A stretch of DNA of 64,000 bases. Origin: an uncultured Synechococcus sp. GTDB lineage: Bacteria > Cyanobacteriota > Cyanobacteriia > PCC-6307 > Cyanobiaceae. The notes under the pieces were generated by a model, which made no database searches, was not told the DNA's origin, and saw nothing but the letters and a program-made list of their open reading frames with translations. The stretch lies in contig CAJWYF010000003.1 of NCBI GenBank assembly GCA_913049535.1, forward strand, positions 1 through 64,000, read 5' to 3'. The position numbers and the translations under genes are program-made. This document shows, in pieces, positions 25,443 to 35,356 of this stretch (position 1 is its first letter; every line of letters starts with the position of its first letter).

Positions 25443-26615
25443 TTAGCTTCCGCCAAGGTTGTATGTGGTGCGCACCTCAGCTCCATCGGCGTCCTTCTGG
25501 ATCACATCCAGGATGGCCGTCGGTGGAGTTGCTGCTTTCATATCCATATTGCTTCCTGCCCCGTTGGTTCGCGTGGCCTTGCCTGCTGCTGCCTGGCGCA
25601 GCGCCTGGCAATAAGGGGAAACGTCTGCGTTGGGATCAAATCCTTTCATCCCCTGCTCACCGCTGATGTCGGTCTGCATGACCGATAGCGCCACCAGCTG
25701 TCCGGCGTCATAGCCAGAAGCCTCGACCATTCCAGGTTCATAGCCGAAGCGTTGTTGAAAACTGCTGTTGAAGTTTTTCCACCCAGGTCCCCGGTTGGCT
25801 TCATCGACGCCCAGCTGTGACGCAACAGTGCTTCCCCGTGGAGCGACGTTCCAGACCAGCTGCACGCTCTGAGGCCAGCGCTGTTGCAGGATCTTTTGCA
25901 TCAGATCGCTGTTCTTGCTGGTCATGACGACCAGGGCCAGTGGCCGAAACCAATCCACATCCAAAGCCAGTTGTTTCACGGCCTCGCTGTCATCACCATT
26001 GACGGTCCGCGCGCCTGGATCCAAGCCAATCAGTTCTCCCCCCTGGCTCTCCATTGTTTCGAGGAAACGTTCCGCCAGTTGTTGTTGATCGGCCGTCCCA
26101 TCGGTGACCAGCATGAATTTGCGGCGGTCCTGCTCCAGCAAGGCCTTCACCAGCACATCGATTTCAAGGCTGCGGGAGGCGGACACCGGCCAGAGCCGGT
26201 CTGAGCCTGGACGGCTGGCGAGCTGCTGCAGTGATATTCCCCGTTGCAGTGGCAGCAACACCTGCCGTTGGCGGCGCTCAGCGAGAAGGCCCGTCGGCAC
26301 CAGCGCTGCTGCTGGTGGTGCCACCAAAAGAGGAGGCAAGGAGCGATGTTTGAGTTTCCCGCTGAGATCGCTGCCTGGAGACAACCAGCCGATGGACCAA
26401 TCCGTCTGCTTATTGGTGCACAGCCGTGATTGTTCTTGGGCTAAGAGGAAACCTCGACGCAGGCCATCGCCAAGACCGGCAATGGCGCCTTCGCTGGGAA
26501 GCAAGACCAGGGCATTGCCAGGTTGAGGCAAGGCGGCCACAAGGCTCTGACTGCCTAAGACGGCAGCGATGACACCGAAGCTCCGCCACATTCGGCGCCA
26601 GGAGTCAGTGGTCAT
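25443..26615 (-). CDS. Periplasmic-binding-protein-like (LivJ/LppC fold) protein
   Basis: An exported protein of about 390 aa resembling type 1 periplasmic ligand-binding proteins. With ATG 26615 the N-terminus is a signal peptide (MWRSFGVIAAVLGSQSLVAA). The body shows VLLPSEGAIAGLGDGLRRGF, FMLVTDGTADQQQLAERFLE and VEASGYDAGQLVALSVMQ, which are the ordinary landmarks of this fold. Longer in-frame starts (26708, 26657) would overlap the tic22 start. No permease is nearby, so ligand and partner are unknown. Confidence 0.7.
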   Translation of the reverse strand: MTTDSWRRMWRSFGVIAAVLGSQSLVAALPQPGNALVLLPSEGAIAGLGDGLRRGFLLAQEQSRLCTNKQTDWSIGWLSPGSDLSGKLKHRSLPPLLVAPPAAALVPTGLLAERRQRQVLLPLQRGISLQQLASRPGSDRLWPVSASRSLEIDVLVKALLEQDRRKFMLVTDGTADQQQLAERFLETMESQGGELIGLDPGARTVNGDDSEAVKQLALDVDWFRPLALVVMTSKNSDLMQKILQQRWPQSVQLVWNVAPRGSTVASQLGVDEANRGPGWKNFNSSFQQRFGYEPGMVEASGYDAGQLVALSVMQTDISGEQGMKGFDPNADVSPYCQALRQAAAGKATRTNGAGSNMDMKAATPPTAILDVIQKDADGAEVRTTYNLGGS

Positions 26616-26690
26616 GCCGCAATCCGTCCAGCGCCGGCAGGTTAGGTCGGTTGCCATGACTACGCTCGAGCCAATCCAATAGCGGGTCTC

Positions 26691-27401
26691 ATGCAGGACG
26701 TTTTTCATCGGCTGCGTTCTCTGGCAGCGGCTGCTTCTGCTGCGTTGCCTCTCGCCCTGCTGGCTGCTCCTGCTCTGGCGATTCCAGAGGAACAGGCCCT
26801 CAAGAAGCTCTCGGTGATTCCTGTTTTTCTGCTGACATCCGAGAAGGGCGTCCCCCTGCCAATCCCTCAGGGTGATGACAAGCTGCTCCTACCGATGTTC
26901 TTGCAGAAGAGCCGAGCCGAGCAGGAACTGGGCACCTTCCAAAAGACCAACCCTGACGCCAAGGCCAAAGTCTCTGCCATTCCGATGAATGTGGCCAACG
27001 AGAGGGTCAATGAGATGAACGAGAAACTCAAGGCCGATGGCAAACAGATTGTCACGCCAGTCGTTGGTGCCAAAACTGACATGGATCAGGCCACGGCCAT
27101 CCTGCGCAAGCAGGGCGTCAGCGCAGAAGACATCCAGAAAGGTCTTTCCGTTCCAGTCTTTTTCCATAAACCGTTCATCACCGTCAACAGCCCCAATGGC
27201 GTCCGCGGTGTCTTTTTCCTCAGCTACGGCGATGCTTCGCGAGCAGCCTCCAGCATTCAAGGTGCCAAACCTGAGATCCAGGCTGCGGACATCACCAACG
27301 CGCTAGCCCAAATCATTGATGAGAAGAAAGATAATTTCGTTTTCTATCCCACCTCAGATTTCTTCAAGCTCATGAAAGAGGAGGGCGGGCAGCAGAACTG
27401 A
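26691..27401 (+). CDS. Tic22 family protein
   Basis: A 236-residue exported protein of the Tic22 family, homologous to the chloroplast intermembrane-space import factor. In cyanobacteria Tic22 is a thylakoid-lumen/periplasm chaperone needed for outer-membrane biogenesis. A signal peptide with AAPALA cleavage site covers residues 1-30. The repeated family pattern appears as LSVIPVFLLTSEKGVPLPI and LSVPVFFHKPFITVNSPNG. It is divergent from the binding-protein gene. Confidence 0.88.
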   Translation: MQDVFHRLRSLAAAASAALPLALLAAPALAIPEEQALKKLSVIPVFLLTSEKGVPLPIPQGDDKLLLPMFLQKSRAEQELGTFQKTNPDAKAKVSAIPMNVANERVNEMNEKLKADGKQIVTPVVGAKTDMDQATAILRKQGVSAEDIQKGLSVPVFFHKPFITVNSPNGVRGVFFLSYGDASRAASSIQGAKPEIQAADITNALAQIIDEKKDNFVFYPTSDFFKLMKEEGGQQN

Positions 27402-27408
27402 TGCCAGC

Positions 27409-27585
27409 TCAGCTGTCTGTCGGGATGAGCTGGGCCAGCAGCCCAGCTCCCATCAGACCCAAGCCCAGGCCGAGTGCCAAGGTGTGATTGGCCTGATCTC
27501 CCCAGGCTGCTGCGGAAAGAAAGGCACCTCCGAGCAGGAGACAAGGCACCAGAACGATGCCCTTGGCGGTTTTGTTCAAGCTCAA
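27409..27585 (-). CDS. Small membrane protein, hypothetical
   Basis: A 58-residue protein if read from TTG at 27585. Its sequence has two hydrophobic helices (KGIVLVPCLLLGGAFLSAAA and LALGLGLGLMGAGLLAQLI). The start overlaps the stop of the upstream gene, a coupling pattern that supports translation. An upstream ATG at 27609 adds eight residues inside that gene. No family recognised. Confidence 0.5.
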   Translation of the reverse strand: MSLNKTAKGIVLVPCLLLGGAFLSAAAWGDQANHTLALGLGLGLMGAGLLAQLIPTDS

Positions 27586-27965
27586 GCGGCACCCTCGCTG
27601 CTGTTGCACTCACCGCCAAGGCTGGCCAGCTTTGCGCTCACGAGTTGAGTGCTCAGATCCAGGTCGCTGCCCAAGGGGCGCACCTTGGCCAGGAGCAGGC
27701 CATCGCGGCTGCCCATCGGCATCAGATTGACCCGCTGACGCCGGGGCAGTTGTTTGCGCAGGTAATTCACGGCCTCAACCTCTTGACCAGGCACCGGGGT
27801 GATGCAGGCCAGCCGCACACTGTAAGTGCGGTTGTGGTCCCCGATCAGCAGCAGATCAGGCTCGCGCACCTGCAGCACTTCCGCGGCCTGGGCCGTCGGT
27901 GGCACGAGCAGAAGCAGCGCTAGTGCCGCTGCCGCCAAGGTCTGCCACCATCCCCAGAGCTTCAT
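27582..27965 (-). CDS. Secreted SNase-like protein, probably non-catalytic
   Basis: A 127-residue exported protein with signal peptide (LALLLLVPPTAQA). The mature part follows the staphylococcal-nuclease/OB order: a VRLACITPVPGQE strand where nucleases have the active-site loop, then an AVNYLRKQLPRRQRVNLMPM helix, then DGLLLAKVRP and STQLVSAKLASLGG. The catalytic Asp/Arg/Glu set is not evident. The fold assignment is by pattern and moderate. Confidence 0.6.
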   Translation of the reverse strand: MKLWGWWQTLAAAALALLLLVPPTAQAAEVLQVREPDLLLIGDHNRTYSVRLACITPVPGQEVEAVNYLRKQLPRRQRVNLMPMGSRDGLLLAKVRPLGSDLDLSTQLVSAKLASLGGECNSSEGAA

Positions 27966-28054
27966 CGCGATGGATCAAACAGAAAAACATTCTCGCCAAC
28001 AGCGGGGGGCTCGCGTGGCACGGATTACCCCAGGGAGGTTCTGAGTCCTGTGGC

Positions 28055-28924
28055 ATGGCCCCTCACTGGAAAGACATCGCTCACTACCAGGTGCCCACGG
28101 ATGGCTCGTTTCAGCTGAGTGACCGTCACCCCGACTTCCACGGCGAGATTGCCAACAAAAAAGATGCAGCAGAGCTGCTGCAGCAAGGCGTCGATCAACT
28201 CGCTGAACTGCAGGATGTGCTCTACGCCGATGGTCGCTGGGGCGTGCTGGTGGTCTTGCAGGCAATTGATGCTGCCGGCAAGGACTCCACCATCAAGCAC
28301 GTCATGAGTGGTGTGAATCCCCAGGGCGTGAAGGTGCACAGCTTTAAAAAGCCCTCAGCTGAGGAGATGGGACACACCTGGCTCTGGCGTTACAGCCAGC
28401 GAGCCCCATCACGTGGTGAGATCGGTATCTTCAACCGCTCGTATTACGAGGAAGTGCTGGTGGTCAAGGTGCATGACCTCGTGTCCCATCAGGGGCTGCC
28501 GCCGTCGCTGGTGGATAAGAAGGTGTTTCCACACCGTTATGAGGACATCAATGCCTACGAGCAACACCTCACCCGTAACGGCATTTTGGTGTTGAAGTTC
28601 TTCTTGCACATCAGTCCTGATGAGCAGCGCAAACGCTTCCTCAAGCGACTGGATCGCCCCGACAAGAACTGGAAGTTCTCGCTCAGTGATCTGGAGGAAC
28701 GGCGCTATTGGGATCAGTACCAGGAGGCCTTCGAGTCCATGATGCGTCACACCAGCACCAGCTATGCCCCCTGGTACTGCGTGCCGATGAACAACAAGTG
28801 GTTTGGTCGTTTGGTGGTGACCAAGACGATCATTGAAAAGCTACGGGAGCTCAATCTGCACTACCCGACGTTGAATGACGAGCAGCGCCAGGCCCTCGAG
28901 AAGGGCAAGGAGATGTTGGCTTAG
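28055..28924 (+). CDS. ppk2: Polyphosphate kinase 2 family protein
   Basis: PPK2 (289 aa) transfers phosphate between polyphosphate and nucleotides. The P-loop is [16 protein letters not shown], the Walker B/acidic motif [15 protein letters not shown], and the lid region contains [16 protein letters not shown]. The one-domain length and start pattern fit the AMP/ADP-phosphorylating classes (class I or III cannot be separated by eye). ATG 28055 is chosen over a longer frame that begins inside the preceding divergent gene. Confidence 0.9.
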   Translation: MAPHWKDIAHYQVPTDGSFQLSDRHPDFHGEIANKKDAAELLQQGVDQLAELQDVLYADGRWGVLVVLQAIDAAGKDSTIKHVMSGVNPQGVKVHSFKKPSAEEMGHTWLWRYSQRAPSRGEIGIFNRSYYEEVLVVKVHDLVSHQGLPPSLVDKKVFPHRYEDINAYEQHLTRNGILVLKFFLHISPDEQRKRFLKRLDRPDKNWKFSLSDLEERRYWDQYQEAFESMMRHTSTSYAPWYCVPMNNKWFGRLVVTKTIIEKLRELNLHYPTLNDEQRQALEKGKEMLA

Positions 28925-30768
28925 AGCCTGCTGCCGCAGTTGCTGCAGAACAAATGCTCGCTGGGGTTGTCGTGCTGGCAGTTGCTGCAGGTGCGTCGCT
29001 CACTGAGCGCCAGCTCTGGATGGCTGGGGAGACCCACCATCTGGGCGTTGCTCTTGCCGGGGGGAACCATGGGGTAGCAGTTCTCTCCGCGGCGCACATG
29101 CACATCAATCAGCATCGGGCCTGGAGCATCAAAGGCCCGCTGCAACTCGGCATGCAGGTTCTTCCGATCATTGATCAGGACGCCGTTAACACCAAAGGAG
29201 CGGGCCAGAGCGATGAAATCGGGCATGCCGGGCAACATGTCCGAGGCTGAGTAGCGCTCTTCGTAGAAACTCTCCTGCCACTGGCGCACCATGCCCTGCC
29301 AGTGGTTGTTGACGATCACCAGCTTCACCGGCAAGTCGTATTGGGCCAGCGTTCCCAACTCTTGAATGTTCATCAAGATGCTGGCATCGCCGGCAATGCA
29401 CACCACCTGCTGATCCGGAAGGGCCACCTGCGCTCCCATGGCAGCAGGCATGCCAAAGCCCATGGTGCCAAGGCCAGCACTACTGATCCACTGGCGGGGT
29501 CCACAGCGCAGATACTGGGCTGCCCACATCTGGTGCTGCCCGACATCGGTGGTGACCGTGGCGTTGGGAGCAAGATCCCGCACCGCCATCAGCACCTCCT
29601 GCGGGTAGATGGCGCCTTCGGGTTGCGGTGTGACCAGGGGATAGCGCGATTTCCAGCTGTCGATCTTGGCCAGCCAGGCCGTGGTGGCTGGCTCAACCTG
29701 GCGCTGCAGGCTCTCTTCGAGCAGCTGCGCCAGGCTGAGCTTCACATCACCAAGAACAGCAACCTCGGGCTTGCGGTTCTTGCCGACTTCGGCTGGGTCG
29801 ATCTCGAAATGGATCACCTTGGCCCGTGGCGCAAAGGTGTCGAGCTTGCCGGTCACCCGATCGTCAAAGCGTGCACCAACGGCGATCAGCAGGTCGCATT
29901 CGGTCACCGCGAAGTTGGCGAAGGCGGTGCCATGCATTCCCAGCATGCCCACGGACAGGGGGTCTTTTTCATCAAATGCCCCCTTGCCCATCAAGGTGGT
30001 GGTGACAGGGATGCGATGACGCTGGGCAATGGCGTTGATGCTGTCGTGAGCTCCAGCTGAGATCGCACCGCCACCGACATACAGGAGCGGACGCTGGGCC
30101 TGCTCGATCAGTTCAAGAGCCGCAAGGATGTCAGCGCGCTGATGGGTGGGCGGATGCTGGAAACCCCGCGGAATGATGCTGCCGGGCTCGACGGGGATGT
30201 AATCGAACATCTGCTGGCCGACATCCTTGGGGATGTCCACCAACACAGGACCTGGTCTGCCGCTCGCGGCAATGAAGAAGGCCTGGGCGATCACGCCGGC
30301 TAGATCGGCCGGGTCGCGCACCAACCATGAGTGCTTCACGATCGGCAGGGTGATGCCGAAGATATCGGTCTCTTGAAAGGCATCGGTGCCGATCATCGGC
30401 CGTGGCACCTGACCGGTGATGACCACCATCGGCACCGAGTCCATCTGGGCGGTGGCAATGCCTGTCACCAGGTTGGTGGCACCAGGCCCGGAGGTGCCAA
30501 AGCAAACTCCCACCTTGCCTGTGGCCCGGGCGTAGGCATCAGCGGCGTGGGATCCACCCTGCTCATGGCGCACCAGGATGTGACGCAGATCACCCCGTTG
30601 CTCGGCCAGATGGAGCTCGTCGTAAATCGGCAGGATCGCGCCGCCGGGATAACCAAAGATGTGGCTCACCCCGTGACGATGCAGCGCGTCCATCAGCGCA
30701 AAGGCACCACTGACCCGCTTTGGGACGACCACGGCGCTTGCTGTGGGCGTGGGGGACGTGATTGTCAC
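28921..30768 (-). CDS. ilvB: Acetolactate synthase large subunit with C-terminal zinc ribbon
   Basis: The catalytic ThDP subunit (615 aa) for branched-chain amino acid synthesis. The activating Glu lies in [20 protein letters not shown] and the ThDP/Mg site is [20 protein letters not shown]. The last 22 residues are an addition: Cys594, Cys597, Cys608 and Cys611 in a CxxC-x10-CxxC arrangement, a rubredoxin/zinc-ribbon knuckle. GTG at 30768 is preferred (30783, also GTG, adds five residues). It is convergent with ppk2, overlapping by four bases. Confidence 0.95.
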   Translation of the reverse strand: MTITSPTPTASAVVVPKRVSGAFALMDALHRHGVSHIFGYPGGAILPIYDELHLAEQRGDLRHILVRHEQGGSHAADAYARATGKVGVCFGTSGPGATNLVTGIATAQMDSVPMVVITGQVPRPMIGTDAFQETDIFGITLPIVKHSWLVRDPADLAGVIAQAFFIAASGRPGPVLVDIPKDVGQQMFDYIPVEPGSIIPRGFQHPPTHQRADILAALELIEQAQRPLLYVGGGAISAGAHDSINAIAQRHRIPVTTTLMGKGAFDEKDPLSVGMLGMHGTAFANFAVTECDLLIAVGARFDDRVTGKLDTFAPRAKVIHFEIDPAEVGKNRKPEVAVLGDVKLSLAQLLEESLQRQVEPATTAWLAKIDSWKSRYPLVTPQPEGAIYPQEVLMAVRDLAPNATVTTDVGQHQMWAAQYLRCGPRQWISSAGLGTMGFGMPAAMGAQVALPDQQVVCIAGDASILMNIQELGTLAQYDLPVKLVIVNNHWQGMVRQWQESFYEERYSASDMLPGMPDFIALARSFGVNGVLINDRKNLHAELQRAFDAPGPMLIDVHVRRGENCYPMVPPGKSNAQMVGLPSHPELALSERRTCSNCQHDNPSEHLFCSNCGSRL

Positions 30769-30803
30769 GGCTGAACCCGGCACTCAAGAGGTAGTTCCCC
30801 AAC

Positions 30804-31343
30804 TTAAGTGCCGGCTCGACTGGCTGCCATGGCCCGCAGGATGCGAGCCGGATCCAGCCAGCGTCCGCCGTAGCGCAGTCCCCAATGCAGGTGAGGTCCA
30901 GTGGTGCGGCCTGTCATGCCGATATGACCGATCGCCTGACCGAAACGCACGGGGTGGCCTTTCTGCAGGCTGATGCCGCCGCTGCGCAGCTTGCCGTTGT
31001 GCACGGTGCCGCCGAGATGGCAATAGATGTGTTCGTAGGCCCCAGAGCCGATCACCAGTCCGTTTCCGCAGATCCCGTCCTGAATCACCTCCAGCACCCG
31101 GCCGCTCCACCAGCTGCGCACCTCACTGCCAAGGGGTGCGGCGATGTCAAGGCCATGGTGCACCTGGGCTTGACCTCCGTTGAGTCGGCGCATGCCGTAG
31201 TGGCTGGTGTAGGCCTGGAACTGGGCCACCGGGAAAATGCCTTGACGCCAGCGGCGATCAAGGCTGGCCTCCGCCGGATCCATGGCGCCAGGCATCAGGA
31301 AACCGGCGCCAAGCGCCAGAGGCAGCAGCAGGGGTAAGCGCAA
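30804..31343 (-). CDS. M23 family metallopeptidase (LytM-like)
   Basis: A secreted 179-residue peptidoglycan peptidase-type domain with signal peptide. Zinc and catalytic motifs are VHHGLDIAAP (HxxxD) and TGPHLHWGLRY (HxH), both intact. IYCHLGGTV lies between them. It lacks the coiled coil of EnvC-type activators, so a direct endopeptidase role is likely. It stands 35 bases upstream of ilvB. Confidence 0.88.
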   Translation of the reverse strand: MRLPLLLPLALGAGFLMPGAMDPAEASLDRRWRQGIFPVAQFQAYTSHYGMRRLNGGQAQVHHGLDIAAPLGSEVRSWWSGRVLEVIQDGICGNGLVIGSGAYEHIYCHLGGTVHNGKLRSGGISLQKGHPVRFGQAIGHIGMTGRTTGPHLHWGLRYGGRWLDPARILRAMAASRAGT

Positions 31344-31400
31344 GAGGTGGGCCCAGAAGCTCCTCTTTCAGGATGCACAGAGAAAATGACTCTGGCTGCT

Positions 31401-32564
31401 TTACAGAAGGCCCAGGGCGTGCAGAGGTCCCCGCCCACTGAGCAGCTCCAGCAGGAAGGCGGAGAAGCCCAGCATGGCCAGACGGCCGTTCCAGACCTCG
31501 GAGCTGTTGTTCCAGCCCCACTCCCATTTCTCCTGCGGATACAACTTGGTGCGCGCCGGTAACTCCGCGGCTTGGTCAAGATCCACTTCCGGTCCGGCCA
31601 GCGAGTCCTGAACCAGGTCAGCGAGGCTCTCAATGAAGGTGGGGTCGGTGTCCAGTGCCGGCACCCTGCGGAAATTGCTCACCCCTGCTTCGGTGGCGAT
31701 CTCCCGGTATTCGATGTCGATCTCTTCGAGCGTCTCGATGTGCTCGCTCACAAAGCTGATGGGAACGACCACCAGTTCCTTGACCCCCTGAGCACCAAGC
31801 TCTTCAAGCGCCTCCTCGGTGTAGGGCTGCAGCCACTCCACAGGGCCCACACGGCTCTGGTAGGCCAGGGTCCAGGGGTTGCCTCGGCCCAGCTGCTCCA
31901 TGATCAGTGCAGCGCAGCTTTCGATCTCTTTCTGATAAGGGTCACCGACTTCCTCGACGTAGCTCTTGGGCACGCCGTGGGCACTGAAGAAGATGTGGGC
32001 AGCAGCCGGATCGACGCAGGCATCAATTTCCTTGGCGATCAGCTGCGCCATGGCCCGCAGGTAACCCGGGTGGTCGTGCCAGCTGCGAATTGCACGCAGA
32101 GGCAGTTTGGCGAAGTTGGGATCGCCCTGACGCAGCCGTTGCAGCTCGCGGAAGCTTGATCCGCTGGTGCTGATCGAGAAGTGCGGGTAGAGCGGCAGCA
32201 CCACCACCTGATCGATCTCATCGGCCTTGATGTCGGCCACGGCTGATTCGGTGAAGGGGTGCCAATAACGCATGGCCACATACGTGGTGGCATTGACCTC
32301 CCGCTGACGCAGGACGCTCTGGAGTTCCCGTGCCTGCTGATCTGTGATGCGGCGCAGCGGCGAGCCTCCGCCGATGGAGCGATAAGCCTCCTGGGACTTG
32401 CGACTGCGCAGGGTGCTGATCAACCAGGCCAGTGGCTTCTGGAGCTGGGGGATGGGCAGCCGGATGATCTCCGGATCAGCAAACAAGTTGTAGAGGAAGG
32501 GACCGACGTCCTGGATCCGCTCCGGGCCCCCCAGATTCAGGAGCACGATGCCAACCCGGGACAT
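31401..32564 (-). CDS. hemH: Ferrochelatase with C-terminal chlorophyll-binding (HLIP-like) domain
   Basis: HemH (387 aa) inserts Fe2+ into protoporphyrin IX. The core runs from [20 protein letters not shown] through [20 protein letters not shown] (active-site His) to about residue 325. After a short linker the tail carries [19 protein letters not shown] at about 357-375, the chlorophyll-binding motif of light-harvesting-like proteins and one membrane helix. This fusion is the standard cyanobacterial form. ATG 32564 begins the family-typical N-terminus. Confidence 0.96.
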   Translation of the reverse strand: MSRVGIVLLNLGGPERIQDVGPFLYNLFADPEIIRLPIPQLQKPLAWLISTLRSRKSQEAYRSIGGGSPLRRITDQQARELQSVLRQREVNATTYVAMRYWHPFTESAVADIKADEIDQVVVLPLYPHFSISTSGSSFRELQRLRQGDPNFAKLPLRAIRSWHDHPGYLRAMAQLIAKEIDACVDPAAAHIFFSAHGVPKSYVEEVGDPYQKEIESCAALIMEQLGRGNPWTLAYQSRVGPVEWLQPYTEEALEELGAQGVKELVVVPISFVSEHIETLEEIDIEYREIATEAGVSNFRRVPALDTDPTFIESLADLVQDSLAGPEVDLDQAAELPARTKLYPQEKWEWGWNNSSEVWNGRLAMLGFSAFLLELLSGRGPLHALGLL

Positions 32565-32637
32565 AGGGACTCTCAAGACTGCAGGGGAGCCTACCCGCCA
32601 CTGGCTGATTGGTGCTTGCATCGGTACGTTCCGGCCT

Positions 32638-33780
32638 ATGAGCCGCCCCCAGGACGATCCCCTCAGCAGGATGAATGCCGGCCTGCAGGCCAGCGGCATC
32701 CGTCTGCGGCTGGAGCGGCGCGGCCAGCGCCTGGGGCTGCGGGGCCCCCTGCCTCGCCGCGATGGGCAGCCCGGTTTGAAGGTGCAGCGGCTCAGCCTGG
32801 GGCTGATGGATGACGAGGCTGGACGGAAGCAAGCCCTGCAGCGCCTGCACCAGGTTGATGCGGAGCTGGCTGCTGATTGTTTTCGCTGGCCCCAGAACCG
32901 GCCCGGTGCCGGGCAGAGGACCACACCGCTGGAGGCTGCGCTCGAGCGCTTTCAGCAGCGTTTTGCCGACGAACCTCGGCGCCGCCGCACACCAGCGGGG
33001 GCACGCAGCACCTGGAGTGCGGCCTATCTGCCCTACCTGCGGCGATTGCGGGAGCAAGGGGAGCAGCATCTGAGCGCTGAATTGCTCCAGCGCGTGCTCG
33101 AGAGCTATCCGATGGCCACTCGCTCCCGCCAGCAGTGCGGACTGGTGCTGGGCCTGCTGGCGAGGCAGGAGGAGGTGATGTTGCCGCCCAATTGGCGTGA
33201 TCAAGCTGCTGGGTATGGCCTGCATCAGGCCCGTTTCCGGCAGCTGCCCAGCGACGGCCGCATCCTGGAGCTGGTGGAGGCCATTCCCAATCCAGCCTGG
33301 CGTCTGGTGTACGGCTTGATGGCCACCTATGGCCTGCGCAATCACGAGGTCTTCTTCACCGATTTCAGCGGGCTTGACGGGGATCGCGATGCCGTGGTGC
33401 GCGTCCTCCCCACCACCAAGACCGGTGAACATCAGGTTTGGCCCTTCCAACCCGAGTGGGTGGAGCGCTTCGGGTTGCGATCACTCGGGGTCAGCCGTGA
33501 TGGTTTGCCCCCGGTCTGCACGGATCTCAATCGCACCACCCTGCAGCAGGTGGGCCGGCGGGTGGCCGAGCAGTTCCGCCGCTATCAACTGCCCTTGACG
33601 CCCTACGACCTGCGCCATGCCTGGGCGCTGCGCACCATTCACATGGGCTTACCCGATACCGTGGCGTCGCGCATGATGGGCCACTCCGTGGCGGTTCACA
33701 CCCGCACCTACCACCACTGGATCACCCGCCGTGATCAGCAGCAGGCGGTGGATGCGGCCTTGGCACGCCGCGGGGCCTGA
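32638..33780 (+). CDS. Orphan tyrosine recombinase (phage integrase family)
   Basis: A 380-residue tyrosine recombinase-like protein. The C-terminal catalytic part shows the first Arg ([13 protein letters not shown]), a beta-hairpin Lys (PTTKTGEH), the RH box ([11 protein letters not shown], with Tyr where HxxR normally has His), and [15 protein letters not shown] with the second His and the nucleophile Tyr. The N-terminal core-binding half is Arg/Leu-rich. No att repeat, tRNA or other mobile genes flank it, and it sits in housekeeping context, so it may be a resident Xer-like enzyme. Confidence 0.8.
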   Translation: MSRPQDDPLSRMNAGLQASGIRLRLERRGQRLGLRGPLPRRDGQPGLKVQRLSLGLMDDEAGRKQALQRLHQVDAELAADCFRWPQNRPGAGQRTTPLEAALERFQQRFADEPRRRRTPAGARSTWSAAYLPYLRRLREQGEQHLSAELLQRVLESYPMATRSRQQCGLVLGLLARQEEVMLPPNWRDQAAGYGLHQARFRQLPSDGRILELVEAIPNPAWRLVYGLMATYGLRNHEVFFTDFSGLDGDRDAVVRVLPTTKTGEHQVWPFQPEWVERFGLRSLGVSRDGLPPVCTDLNRTTLQQVGRRVAEQFRRYQLPLTPYDLRHAWALRTIHMGLPDTVASRMMGHSVAVHTRTYHHWITRRDQQQAVDAALARRGA

Positions 33781-33791
33781 ATCTGATCACG

Positions 33792-34436
33792 ATGGCAGGC
33801 TCTCCTTTGCGGCAACTGGCTTACCGCCACCGCTGGATCTACGACGCGGTCACGGCCACGTCTGCCCTGAGCGTCGGCGGGGTGGGCCGCCTCAGAGCAC
33901 TGGCGGCCGAATGGATGGTTCCTCTCCTGCCGAAGGGATCAGCGGTGCTCGACCTCTGCTGCGGCAGCGGTGAGGCTGCAGCTCCCTTGCTCCAGGCGGA
34001 TCTGCGGGTGACGGGCCTGGACATCGCCCCGAGGGCTTTGGAGCTGGCGGCGCTGCGCCACAGCGATCTCACCCTGGTTCAGGGCCTTGCCGAAGACCCG
34101 CCGCTGCCGGAGTCCTCCTTTGCCGGGATTCAGCTCAGCCTGGCCTTGCACGAATTCCCAGCTGCTGAGCGGCGCGCGCTGCTGCGATCAGCGCGGCGTC
34201 TTCTGCAGCCTGGAGGCGTTTTTGTGATGGTTGATCTCCACCCTGCTGCCGGTCTGATGAAGCCACTGCAGCAGATGTTCTGTGCGCTGTTTGAAACCGA
34301 AACTGCCACTGCCTTTCTGCAACTGGATCTGCCCCAGGAGTTGGCCGACTGTGGTTTGCAGGTGGAACGGCATGAACTTCTGGCCGGGACGGCCCTGCAA
34401 CGATTGCTGTGCCGACCCCAGCCCGCGAGCCCATGA
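33792..34436 (+). CDS. SAM-dependent methyltransferase
   Basis: A class I methyltransferase (214 aa) with motif I VLDLCCGSGEAAAPLL, the acidic motif II VTGLDIAP and LLQPGGVFVMVDLHP. The substrate is not readable; the fold is close to UbiE/MenG-type enzymes. Its stop overlaps the cobO start (ATGA), and the recombinase stop is 11 bases upstream. Confidence 0.82.
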   Translation: MAGSPLRQLAYRHRWIYDAVTATSALSVGGVGRLRALAAEWMVPLLPKGSAVLDLCCGSGEAAAPLLQADLRVTGLDIAPRALELAALRHSDLTLVQGLAEDPPLPESSFAGIQLSLALHEFPAAERRALLRSARRLLQPGGVFVMVDLHPAAGLMKPLQQMFCALFETETATAFLQLDLPQELADCGLQVERHELLAGTALQRLLCRPQPASP

Positions 34437-35056
34437 GCCCTGCTGACGCCGCTGCCGACGCAGCCGAATCCCATCGACTGCGTATGCAACGCCGCAAGGA
34501 GGTGCAGGACCAGCGCGTGGGCGAACGCTCCGTTGAGAAGGGGTTGCTGATCGTCACCACCGGCCATGGCAAGGGCAAGACCACCGCAGCGCTCGGACTG
34601 GTGCTGCGCAGCCTTGGTCACGGTGAGCAGGTGGCGGTGGTGCAGTTCATCAAGGGCGCTTGGCAACCAGGGGAAGCCAAGGCATTGCAGTGCTTTGGCG
34701 ATCAGATCCGCTGGCACGCTCTTGGTGAAGGGTTCACCTGGGAGACCCAGGATCGCGAGCGGGACATCGCTCTGGTGGAAGAGGCCTGGCAGCAGGCCCT
34801 CACCTATCTGAAGGATCCCGCCATCCATCTGGTGATGCTCGATGAGGTGAATGTGGCGATGAAACTGGGCTATCTGCCACTGGATCGTGTGCTGGAGGGC
34901 GTTCAGCTCAGGCCGGAGGGCACCCACGTGGTGCTCACCGGTCGTGGGGCCCCCGATGGCCTGATCGAGGCGGCTGATCTGGTGACGGAGATGACGTTGG
35001 TGAAGCACCCCTTCCGCGAGCAGGGGGTGAAAGCCCAACGGGGCATCGAGTTTTAA
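34433..35056 (+). CDS. cobO: Cob(I)yrinic acid a,c-diamide adenosyltransferase
   Basis: CobO/BtuR (207 aa) adenosylates the corrinoid in B12 synthesis. The P-loop is VTTGHGKGKTTAALGL, and VMLDEVNVAMKLGYL and VVLTGRGAPDGLIEAADLVTEM complete the fold. The ATG overlaps the methyltransferase stop; an in-frame start 24 bases earlier is less likely. With cobK in this window it indicates a complete cobalamin pathway. Confidence 0.94.
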   Translation: MSPADAAADAAESHRLRMQRRKEVQDQRVGERSVEKGLLIVTTGHGKGKTTAALGLVLRSLGHGEQVAVVQFIKGAWQPGEAKALQCFGDQIRWHALGEGFTWETQDRERDIALVEEAWQQALTYLKDPAIHLVMLDEVNVAMKLGYLPLDRVLEGVQLRPEGTHVVLTGRGAPDGLIEAADLVTEMTLVKHPFREQGVKAQRGIEF

Positions 35057-35059
35057 CGC

Positions 35060-35227
35060 TCAGGCCTCATTGAGGTCTTCGCCGTTGAGATCGCGGCGCA
35101 GCAACCATGTGGCGGAGGTCAGGACCGAAAGGCCGCTGACCAGCAGGGCCCGATGCACCTCCGGCTGCCGCCAGGCGCTGGCATCACGCGTGGCATCGGC
35201 CACGGCTGAGAGGGTGAGCCGGGCCAT
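35060..35227 (-). CDS. Small hypothetical membrane protein
   Basis: A possible 55-residue protein from ATG 35227 (35281 also in frame). One hydrophobic stretch (RALLVSGLSVLTSATWLL) is followed by a charged end. It fills the space between cobO and pyrH and is convergent with cobO. No family recognised, and coding status is uncertain. Confidence 0.35.
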   Translation of the reverse strand: MARLTLSAVADATRDASAWRQPEVHRALLVSGLSVLTSATWLLRRDLNGEDLNEA

Positions 35228-35356
35228 GACTCCGCTGCGGCTGCCGTCACCCATGGGATCGCCCTGATTGCCGCCATCCAAGCGGCGTGGTGATGCTGCG
35301 GCAACCCCGGGCAGTTGCAGAGGTGCTTGCTACTGTTCGCCGGATAGTTTTTGCCG

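Noticed and set aside
32638-33780. Prophage or genomic island marked by the integrase-like gene
   Set aside because: Flanks are housekeeping genes (hemH, cobO, pyrH) with normal spacing; no att repeats, tRNA or phage genes.
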